A stretch of DNA of 64,000 bases from NCBI GenBank assembly GCA_039105265.1, contig JAPFFF010000029.1:1858991-1922990 (forward strand), written 5' to 3'. The DNA is from Tritrichomonas musculus (lineage: Eukaryota > Parabasalia > Tritrichomonadida > Tritrichomonadidae). The notes under the pieces are model-generated. The model was not told the DNA's origin. It made no database searches and saw only the letters and a program-made list of their open reading frames with translations. Position numbers and translations under genes: made by a program. Below, piece after piece: positions 29,021 through 37,550 of this stretch. Each line of letters opens with the position of its first letter. The first letter of the stretch is position 1.

Positions 29021-29240
29021 CAGGGTTGGCCGACGTTGACGTTAAAATCGTTGAACAAAATGTTATATCGTTGAATTGAGTGTCAACGTCAACGACATTA
29101 AGGCCATTGATTATAACAGTTTCAATTTGGTCATAACGACATGTTAACGTTGAAATAATGTTGAATCAATGAATTAAGTTAACGTTATGCTTATTGAAAA
29201 GTTGAATTGAGAGACAACTTTTTCTGAATAAAACTTTATC
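29021..29240. mobile_element. Truncated hAT-like element end
   Basis: The segment starts CAGGGTTGGCCGACGTTGAC, a hAT-like terminus. It continues with many GTTGACGTT, CGTTGAA and GTTAACGTT words, as expected of subterminal repeats. No matching CCAACCCTG end is seen downstream, so only one end is recognised. The right limit is approximate, where the CGTTGA words stop. Confidence 0.5.
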
Positions 29241-29517
29241 GATTCAATTTATATTTGATATGATTTAATAAAGTATTATTATTTTGAAAAAATTAGTAAA
29301 TATCATTATCATATCTATATAAGTACCAATTATATATATGTTACAGAAATGATAATTTAATTTTAAAATATGTGATATTATTTATAATTTGCTTTTACTT
29401 TTTAATATATCATTTATAAATCTTGATCAAAAGCAAAATATAGTTTTTATTTATGATAATAAAAATACTAGCAAAGATATTTATATTTTAATATAACAGA
29501 CCGTTTATTAATTAACA

Positions 29518-30522
29518 ATGAATAAAGAAGGTTTTACATTGCAAAACCCTGCAATTATTACGACACGACAATTTGGTGATGGTGTATTTAATGCACTTGG
29601 AAATATTATTCTTGGGATAGATCATTCGCGTAATAATTTTCTTTCTTTCAATATTCAACCTATTTATAAAGGATGTTTCTGTTCACTTTTTATTTGGGAT
29701 TTTGATCGTTTACATATATCTGTTAATAATCCAAAAAAGCAAATTCTCTTATTCTCTCCAACTGGTAAAATTTCTGCCAATCCCAATAAATTTGAAGTAA
29801 CTCTGATCGAAATTTCCGATCAACCACTTAAATATTTTGTCTATGGACGAAGTCCTGCATCAGATGAGAGTTTTCTTTACATATCGTTAATAATGAATGA
29901 TGATCAGACTCATAATTTCTCGTTTTCAGCCAATGATTCAAACTTTGATTTCAACCCTAAAACGTCAATTTTATTCAATCCGGTCTCAATTGCCATCAAC
30001 TGCCTCTCAACAGTGAAAATCATGACATTTCTTCCTCATGAAAAAGTCAATGAAAAACCGAAGCTAAAAACGATTCAATTTGATATTGAAAATTATTTAA
30101 AAACTCGTCTTCAATGCAACATCAAAAACGTTGAATATTACCAAACTTCAATCATTGATAAAGATGAGAATGAATCATCTTTCATCATCTTCATTGGATT
30201 CACTTTTTACAATGAAAAAGTTGGAAAATGGACGGCAGCATTCATTATAATGAATGTCCCTGTGAATGGGAAGCCAGTAAGGCAGTTGCATCAGGAATCG
30301 GTCAGTTTTGAGAAGAGGCCTCAAGGTGATGAATTGAAAGAAACCGTTGTTAAATGGGAAAAAGATTTTCTTTTGATTTGTAATAAAAAAATTGACTCGA
30401 GATTAAACGTGCTCACAAATAAAAATAAGCCTGGTGTTGACATGAATGGAATTCGATTAATTAAAATTCCTGAAATAAATTTGATTATTGCAGATGAGAG
30501 AAACGGAATCATCAAATTCTAA
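29518..30522 (+). CDS. Hypothetical protein, 334 aa
   Basis: An uninterrupted frame with ordinary AT-rich coding character, starting MNKEGFTLQNPAIITTRQFG after an AT-rich leader. I do not recognise a family. Alternating hydrophobic strands (LLFSPTGKI, FEVTLIEISD, SSFIIFIGFTFY) suggest a mostly beta protein. There is no signal peptide, membrane segment or CAAX end. TAAA overlaps the stop, as is common for trichomonad polyadenylation. It stands divergently from the RNF213-like gene with about 1 kb of transposon debris between them. Confidence 0.7.
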   Translation: MNKEGFTLQNPAIITTRQFGDGVFNALGNIILGIDHSRNNFLSFNIQPIYKGCFCSLFIWDFDRLHISVNNPKKQILLFSPTGKISANPNKFEVTLIEISDQPLKYFVYGRSPASDESFLYISLIMNDDQTHNFSFSANDSNFDFNPKTSILFNPVSIAINCLSTVKIMTFLPHEKVNEKPKLKTIQFDIENYLKTRLQCNIKNVEYYQTSIIDKDENESSFIIFIGFTFYNEKVGKWTAAFIIMNVPVNGKPVRQLHQESVSFEKRPQGDELKETVVKWEKDFLLICNKKIDSRLNVLTNKNKPGVDMNGIRLIKIPEINLIIADERNGIIKF

Positions 30523-31157
30523 AATTGTATTATTTTCATATTATTTATGATTTCGAGGTTTTCGGTTTATGTGTATTTAAGAAGATGCCAAAATGAATTT
30601 GGTTTTTATATGTTTATTATTGTTAATTCTATATTATCTAAATTAGAAATAGTTCACTTTGAAAAGTAAATAAATGTTTTTTTTTTTTTGTTTTGTTTTT
30701 GTTTTTTAAAAAAAGCTTCTTTATATAATAGGTATTATATACCATCAATTTTTGTTACATAAACAATGTCAAAGTAATTTATTGAAGAAAATTATAGAGA
30801 TTATTTTTTGAGATTAATGAATCTCAAGATTGATTAGATGTTTTTCCAGTGTAAAATGATTATAATTATCTATGCCATTATATATTTTAGATTGCATGGA
30901 CTTTTCTTTATAGACTCAATATTTCTTTCAAATGATTTGAAATAAATGTGGGCGATTTTTATGTAAGATGATAAAAAAAATGAATTGAAAAGGCGTACTT
31001 TTAATTGTCTTCATATCTAAATATTCAAATAAAAGAAAAAAGAAATTATTTAATGGAAAATGCTATTTTAAAATTTTAAAATTTTCAACTTTTTGAATTT
31101 AAAATTTTTAACTTTTTCAATTTAAAATCTTAAAACAATTCTTCTATATTTTACAAA
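30523..31157. promoter_or_regulatory. Intergenic region and promoter of the U-box gene
   Basis: AT-rich and without a gene. At 31084-31100 lies TTCAACTTTTTGAATTT, followed by a near copy at 31109-31123 (TTAACTTTTTCAATT), 35-75 bp before the ATG at 31158. The same 17-mer is part of the minisatellite of the composite transposon at 53960-56164. Its meaning as a promoter element is inferred. Confidence 0.45.
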
Positions 31158-33458
31158 ATGTCTCAAGATCAATTACCAGACTTAGACCCATTGCTTGACT
31201 TAGATGCTGACGCGCCCCCTGAATTTAAATGTCCAATAACAATGTCAATTATGAAAAATCCAGTTATAATGCCTGATGGACAAACTTACGAAAAAGAAGC
31301 AATTGAAAACGCTCTTAAAGTAAGCCCAGTTTCACCTCTTACTCGACAACCTATGGATATGAGCCAAGCCAAAATCAATTATGCGTTAAAAAGTTTAATT
31401 GACAAATATATTCAAGATCATAAAAATGAAATTGAAAAAGAACCAGAAGTAATAGATCCAACACAAATGGCTCAAAATTTACAAATCGGAGACCAAATAC
31501 CGATTGCAAAAATCAAAGAGATTCAAATTGACTCATTTACTGCAAAATATACTACTGATTCGATGCTTATTTCTATTAAGCCTCAAGAAATAACAGGAAG
31601 ACTGCCTGTTTCAATCGTTGCTGTTATTGATATATCTGGATCAATGTCTGATAATGCATCTATACCAGTCCCAGGTACCGAAAACGCCTGCTTTGCTAGA
31701 ATTCAATTGGTTCAATACAGTCTCAAAACAATTATATCAATTCTTGGTGAATCTGATTCTATTACCTTAATTACTTTTAGCGATAAAGCCAGAATCGAAG
31801 CTGAATGTGTCTTTCTTAATTCTGATGGTAAACAACGAGCTATGAATGTAATCGACAAATTATATCCACGAGGATGTACCAACATTTGGGATGCTCTTGA
31901 TAAAGGAATTGATCAAGCTCTCAAAGAGAAAATTGCTATTGAGAAATCTGGTAAAGAAGATAGCGATATACAGCGAAACACCTCAATTCTTCTTTTTACA
32001 GATGGAGAGCCCAATATCAACCCACCGATGGGAATCATACCCACATTAGAAGACAAATATACAGAATTTTCAAGCCACTTTACCATATCCACCTTTGGCT
32101 TTGGTTATGATATAGATTCAGATTTAATGAAACAGATTGCAGAAATTGGCAATGGAATTTACGGCTATTGTCCCGATGTCACCATGGTAGGTACTGTTTT
32201 TATCAATTATTTATCCAGTTTAATATCAATGTTATCTCCATTAGCAATATTATCGGTCAATGGCACAGATCATCAATTAAACTTATACAACGGCTCTTCG
32301 ACCAACCTAATGATTTCCCTTGACAACAATCAATCCCCCAAGGACATTCAAATCAATCTCAAGCTTCCGCTAACGAACCAAACCTTCCTTGTCAGCGAAA
32401 TCGCCCCCTTAAAAGAGGACGATCAAAATGAATTCAATAATTTCAGAGACCAAAAGTACCGAAAGAAGCTTATTGACATGATAAGCGACTCTACCGATGG
32501 CAACTACAACTCTGAAGAAAAGCGCACCAAAACGATACAACTTTTTGAGAGCCTTAAAAACGAAGATAACCGTTCTCAATTCATCAAGAACCTCATGATT
32601 GACCTTTACAACGAAGACGAGAAGCATGGCCAGATAGAGCGCGCCTATCGCAAGGAGTACTTCAATAAGTGGGGCCGCAACTACCTCTTCTCGCTGCTCA
32701 GATTCCACTACCTCGAGCAGTGCGGCAACTACAAGGACCTCTCGCTGCAGCTCTACGGGAACGACATCTTCAAGAAGATCAGAAAGATCGGCAACAAAAT
32801 CTTCATGAACTTGCCAATTCCAGTCGCAAACAAGTACCAGTCACTGCGCAAGCAAGCCCAGCGAAACGCGCCGCAGCGCAGTCGCCCGCAGGCGAGTGAC
32901 AGCTTATTCAGTATACGGCGCACAACAATGAGGTCGTTCACAACAAGCACAACAGTCTGCTTCAACGGTGATGCACTAATTGACCTTTGGAATGGTGAAA
33001 AGAAAAAAGTGGCAAATCTTCAAAAAGGAGACAGGCTGTCAAACGGCGCTAAGGTCATTTGCTTGGTGAGATGTGCAACGAAAAACGGTTGCTCACAGGC
33101 TGTCAGAATTGGTGGGGCCCTTTTCACCCCCTACCACCCGGTGAGAGTGAACATCAACGGCCTGAAAAAGTGGAGATTCCCAATTGATGTTGGCTGCCCT
33201 CAAAAAGTGGAAATTCAATGGTGGTATAATATGATAATTGACCGTGATAATTCACCTGTTGTGATCGGAGGTGTGGAAACAGTGACCCTCGGTCACAATA
33301 TAAAGGAGGGAGTCTGCTACCACCCGTACTTCGGTTCTCAAAAAGTGGTTGATGCTATGAAAAAGTACGATCATTATGAAAAGGGATTCTTAGAGTTTAA
33401 GGACCCACCAATTGCTAAGAGAGACCCGATAACTAACATAGTTGTTGAATGCTTTTAA
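31158..33458 (+). CDS. U-box/VWA/Hint (Vint-type) protein, 766 aa
   Basis: Residues ~20-90 form a U-box (PPEFKCPITMSIMKNPVIMP, then GQTYEKEAIENAL and SPLTRQPMD), the E2-binding fold of ubiquitin ligases. Residues ~148-350 are a von Willebrand A domain with a MIDAS motif DISGS at 158-162 and TDGEPN. Residues 601-766 are a Hint (hedgehog/intein) domain: catalytic Cys601 in TVCFNGDALI, FTPYHPV (the TxxH motif) and VETVTLGHNI. Hint domains cleave themselves at the Cys, so the Hint tail may be released from a U-box-VWA ligase. The combination belongs to the protist Vint proteins. Base composition changes inside the gene, GC-rich from about 32550 to 32900 between AT-rich halves. Confidence 0.88.
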   Translation: MSQDQLPDLDPLLDLDADAPPEFKCPITMSIMKNPVIMPDGQTYEKEAIENALKVSPVSPLTRQPMDMSQAKINYALKSLIDKYIQDHKNEIEKEPEVIDPTQMAQNLQIGDQIPIAKIKEIQIDSFTAKYTTDSMLISIKPQEITGRLPVSIVAVIDISGSMSDNASIPVPGTENACFARIQLVQYSLKTIISILGESDSITLITFSDKARIEAECVFLNSDGKQRAMNVIDKLYPRGCTNIWDALDKGIDQALKEKIAIEKSGKEDSDIQRNTSILLFTDGEPNINPPMGIIPTLEDKYTEFSSHFTISTFGFGYDIDSDLMKQIAEIGNGIYGYCPDVTMVGTVFINYLSSLISMLSPLAILSVNGTDHQLNLYNGSSTNLMISLDNNQSPKDIQINLKLPLTNQTFLVSEIAPLKEDDQNEFNNFRDQKYRKKLIDMISDSTDGNYNSEEKRTKTIQLFESLKNEDNRSQFIKNLMIDLYNEDEKHGQIERAYRKEYFNKWGRNYLFSLLRFHYLEQCGNYKDLSLQLYGNDIFKKIRKIGNKIFMNLPIPVANKYQSLRKQAQRNAPQRSRPQASDSLFSIRRTTMRSFTTSTTVCFNGDALIDLWNGEKKKVANLQKGDRLSNGAKVICLVRCATKNGCSQAVRIGGALFTPYHPVRVNINGLKKWRFPIDVGCPQKVEIQWWYNMIIDRDNSPVVIGGVETVTLGHNIKEGVCYHPYFGSQKVVDAMKKYDHYEKGFLEFKDPPIAKRDPITNIVVECF

Positions 33459-33598
33459 TTATTATGATTTAATATTATTTTATTAAAAGGATTATTTTTT
33501 TTTTTTTTTTCAATGAATAAACTATACAAAATTTTTAGATGCAACTCAAGAAGATTTTATTCTCAAAAAGTTTATTATTTAAGTGTATCAAGTCTATT

Positions 33599-35470
33599 TT
33601 AAAAAAATATAGAAAACACAAAAAATATAAAAATAAGAACAAGAATCGAAATAAGTAAAAGAAGGTCATCGTAAAGATTTGTTGTTTTGTTATTAAATAA
33701 GTCATCCATGTATTTTTTTGCATTGTCATTTCCAAGGTCATCTGCCTTTATCAAGTATTCTTTTGCTTTAGAATAATTCTGAATAACTTCATCTCCGTTA
33801 TAATGTAAAATGCCTAAACTGCACAATGCACAAGGATTTCCAAGCTTTGCTGCCTTCTTGTAATATTTCACAGCCACAGAAACGTCTTTTTCAACTAGAT
33901 TTCCACTGTAGTATAAGTTTCCAAGTGTATTTAAAGCAGAGCTATTTCCAAGTTTTGCTGCCTTTTCATAATATTCAACAGCTTTTTGTTTATTTAAATC
34001 AACTCCATTTCCGTCGTAATACATATTTCCCATGTTGTTCAACGCATCAGAGCATCCAAGTTCAATTGCTTTTTCAAAGCATTCTTTCGCCTTGATGTAA
34101 TCTTTCTTTGTTCCTTCTCCATAGTAGTACACGTATCCCAAGTAATTAAATGCCATTGAATTACCAAGCTCACTTGCTCTCTCAAAATATTTAATAGACT
34201 TCGAATAGTCTTGGTCAACACCATTGCCATGATGATAGAGAATTCCGAGATTTATGAGTGAATTTGAATTGCCGAGATCGGCTGCTTTTTCAAAGTATTT
34301 TTTAGCTTTTATGTAATCTTTATCAATGTCAATTCCATTGAAGTACATTTCGCCAAGACTGTTCAATGCATATTTGTTGTTGAGTTTCGATGCTTGGCGA
34401 TAATAGAGTATCGCTTTTTGAACATCTTTGTCAACACGATATCCGTTGTAATAAACGAGTCCTAAAATGAACAATCTTGTTGATTCATCAACTTCTTCTG
34501 TATTCTTCAATTCACCAAGTATTTCATTAACAACACTGTTTTCTACGTTATCTTTCGAGTTTTTTGAATTTTTTTCAAGAATTGTTATAAATTCACGTAT
34601 TTCTCGTTCATCAATGTCATCAAAAAAGCACGTCTTGTCTGTTGATAGAATTTCAAAAATTTCTTTGAATTGTGGTCGCTCTATCGGCCTGTCACTCCAG
34701 CATCTATTAAGAAGATTTGACATACTTTCTGGCACATAATCTGGAAATATTGGACGATGGCTATCGTTGACGGTTTTTTCAGGAACTTTTTCTGTGATGA
34801 TTTCATATGCAATGAATGCAAATGAAAAAACATCAATTGATTGATCACACGTGAATCCACCAAGGAATATTTCTGGTGGATAATATATTGATGAAGAATT
34901 TTGACCTTTTATGGTCAATTTTAATGATTCTTTAAAAAATTTTGGAAAACATTTTGAAATATAATAATCAGAAACATGTGGATAATAATTTTCATCAAAA
35001 AGGATGTTTTCTGGTTTTAGGTTCATATGTACAATTCCTGAGTCATGCAGATATCGAAGTGAATCGCTGATGCCAAGAAGATTAATATATTTTTGTGTTG
35101 ATGTAAGTTTGTGTTTAAGTGTGTCATTGTTTTTGCTAAGATAATCTTTCAATGATCCATTTGGGAAATATCTGGTAATGATTGTTGGTTCAAGTAATTG
35201 GGGATCTTTGAAGGATTTAAAATTAATTCCTGAAAAGCTAGAAATTGATGGATGTTTTAATTTGTGAAATAGTATTGATTCATGAAGAAATACCATCTGA
35301 TCATTTCCATCAAAGTTGTTGTTGGTATTGAAAATTTTGGCTGCATATTTTTTATAATCTTGAGCATTTTCGATAATGTGCACTGTGCCATAAGGTCCTC
35401 TTCCAAGCTCTTTGGATTCGACTTCAAAGTCTGCTGTATTGATGAATAGATTATTGGACTCCTTTATCAT
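33599..35470 (-). CDS. Sel1-repeat TKL pseudokinase with C-terminal membrane anchor, 623 aa
   Basis: Residues 15-275 are a TKL kinase fold with glycine loop GRGPYG (23-28), Lys45 and PPE (198-200). HRD is replaced by HMN (148-150), so the catalytic Asp is Asn, and DFG is DYY (168-170). It is therefore probably a pseudokinase. Residues ~325-590 carry seven Sel1-like repeats of 36 residues (LNSLGEMYFNG and KAKKYFEKAADLGN types), an alpha-solenoid for protein binding. The last ~25 residues (LLLLISILVLIFIFFVFSIF) are a tail anchor, placing the protein on a cytoplasmic membrane face. It converges with the U-box gene, with a 140-bp gap between them. Confidence 0.85.
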   Translation of the reverse strand: MIKESNNLFINTADFEVESKELGRGPYGTVHIIENAQDYKKYAAKIFNTNNNFDGNDQMVFLHESILFHKLKHPSISSFSGINFKSFKDPQLLEPTIITRYFPNGSLKDYLSKNNDTLKHKLTSTQKYINLLGISDSLRYLHDSGIVHMNLKPENILFDENYYPHVSDYYISKCFPKFFKESLKLTIKGQNSSSIYYPPEIFLGGFTCDQSIDVFSFAFIAYEIITEKVPEKTVNDSHRPIFPDYVPESMSNLLNRCWSDRPIERPQFKEIFEILSTDKTCFFDDIDEREIREFITILEKNSKNSKDNVENSVVNEILGELKNTEEVDESTRLFILGLVYYNGYRVDKDVQKAILYYRQASKLNNKYALNSLGEMYFNGIDIDKDYIKAKKYFEKAADLGNSNSLINLGILYHHGNGVDQDYSKSIKYFERASELGNSMAFNYLGYVYYYGEGTKKDYIKAKECFEKAIELGCSDALNNMGNMYYDGNGVDLNKQKAVEYYEKAAKLGNSSALNTLGNLYYSGNLVEKDVSVAVKYYKKAAKLGNPCALCSLGILHYNGDEVIQNYSKAKEYLIKADDLGNDNAKKYMDDLFNNKTTNLYDDLLLLISILVLIFIFFVFSIFF

Positions 35471-35585
35471 ATAACGTCAACTATTTTTTGACCAATTTTC
35501 TATTTTTTTTTTTATAAATTAAGGTAAAAAACACAATTTCAATAGTTTATAAAAACGGTTTATCATAAAAATAATTGTTGGCAGA

Positions 35586-35616
<31 letters not shown>

Positions 35617-36138
35617 AAATATGTGTGTTTTCAAATTTCTTTTCACCATAAAACTGATATATAACTCTATTGTATTACCCACTTTTTGAATATTGACTTT
35701 CCACTTCACGTCTGATTATTGCATAGCTTTTTGAGAGATAAGAAAAAAATAAATATTCTGGATTGAGTAAATTCATTCGTTTGAGTGAAAATTGCTGTGT
35801 TTAAGAATTGATTTGATCCTGACAAATTTGAATGATTGAGAAAATTCTTCTGAAGGATAGAAAGCTTTTGATGAAGTCAAATTTTCTGATTGTGAAAATT
35901 CAACTGCTTCTGTGAATATGAAAGATTTTGAAAAATATTTGATTCACTATAATTATCAAAAGGATCAAAATTATTTGATTTTGTAAATTCATTAGAGAGA
36001 TCAAAGTTGGATAAGCTTGAAAAGTCATTTGGCTTTGATAATTCACCAGAAGGATCAAAGTTAAAGATTTTTGAAAAATTATATGACTTAATGAATGTAT
36101 CAGAAGGATCAAGGAAATCATTCTTATTGTTGAGCCTA
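35471..36138. other. AT-rich spacer with (AAAT)n microsatellite and a repetitive minus-strand frame
   Basis: A run of AAAT repeats lies at about 35586-35621. On the minus strand, 36143-35877 encodes an 88-aa low-complexity frame built of repeated FDPS/SNNF-type words (NDFLDPSDTF, NFDPSGELSK, NNFDPFDNYS). It overlaps the start of the protease remnant and is probably a fragment of a repeat protein or a chance frame. Confidence 0.45.
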
Positions 36139-36969
36139 TTCAATTACATCTGCAATTGAGCTTAAATATGCATTAAAAACAGGAAATCGTCTGAAATTTA
36201 ATCCATTTGCGATTATTGATAATGTTTTAGAATTTTATGAAAGACATAAAAATGATCCAAAATATTCCGAAGTTTATGATAAATGCAAAGAATTCTCAAG
36301 TGAAGAAGAAGGAGGACCACAAGAAGCATATATTCCTGGATGTGCCTTATATATCTTAAATATGAAAAAAACCAATGATGTACGAATACAATAACAAAAG
36401 ATCCAATGTTATACTGACAAGATATGACAAAGTTAATATTGAAACAGTTGATGATTTAATACAAGCTTTGAAACAAAATAAAATAATAATGGCTCAATAT
36501 TTTGCAACTTTGACGGTGTATGAGTTAAATACTTCAATAGTTGATTATTGCATTGCTGATGATTCGCTGCCCATTAATCACAATGTTGTAATCACTGGAG
36601 TTGGTATTATATATGGTCATCCTGGCATTTATGTCGAAATAGTGAATAGTTGGGGCCTCCAAGTTAAAAGTGAAGTGACTGAACCTGTAAATGTTGGTTA
36701 TGATTGTCTTTTTTATGTGAAAGTTGCTGACAATGAAACAGCTCCTTTGGTAAATAATTTACGTAATTATTGACGTTGACGAATTAGATTCTGATTCTGA
36801 TTGTAAATCTGAATCAGTTTCAAAAGAATATAAACTAGCAGCAATCATTTTGGGCATTTTTGCTGGAGTTTTCTTGTGCTTATTCATCCTATTTTTAGTG
36901 CTTTTCATATCAGTAAAGAGAAACATAGATGTAGGCAGGCAAACAAGTGGAACTCAATTAATTTTATAA
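36139..36969 (+). pseudogene. Decayed membrane-anchored papain-family (C1A) cysteine protease
   Basis: Three frames in series give SAIELKYALKTGNRLKFNP; then a 132-aa frame with INHNVVITGVGIIYGHPGIY and VNSWG, the His and Asn regions of a C1A active site; then DVDELDSDSDCKSESVSK followed by a membrane span (AAIILGIFAGVFLCLFILFL) and a short basic tail. The catalytic Cys region and propeptide are missing, and two frame changes separate the pieces. It therefore looks like a degraded cathepsin-like gene. A C-terminal membrane anchor is unusual for papain-family enzymes, so a protein of this type would act at a surface or lysosomal membrane. Confidence 0.7.
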
Positions 36970-37550
36970 TTATCAGAATAATAAAAATCATTAGTAAAGA
37001 AAATTTTCTTAAAAAATAATGTATTTGTTTAAAAATGCAAATCATTGATTTGAATTCAGAAAATTTTTCTTATTAAATTTATAACCAAATGAAGGAAAAA
37101 TCATTGTGTTTTATAAATATTTCGCTGAATTAGAGAGTTTGTGCTTTGAAATATTATCATTCCAAGTATATCTTACATATTTATCGAAGGTTATTTATTT
37201 TACATAATTTTATCTTTTTAAATATATTTTAAATATCAAATATAAGGAAATTCTCTGCAATTGACCAACTCAGAAATGAATTGAAATTGTAGTTCGATTT
37301 AAATATATAATTTTTATGAATCATTATTATGGTTTTAATATCTTATTTAACTATATATTCCAATTAATAAATTAATCAAAGTTAAACTTCAAGTTTTTAT
37401 TATTTTTAATGATTTTTGTGCATTATAATTTTTCAAAAATTATATTTTAAAAAATAATTATATATAATTTCGTTGAATTTATTAAAATATATTTGAAGTA
37501 AATTAAGATATAAATGGAATTCAACATATTATAAACTTTCAATTATATTA
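36970..37550. other. AT-rich intergenic region
   Basis: Nothing recognised apart from short A/T runs. It should contain promoter elements of the transglutaminase-like gene. Confidence 0.6.
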
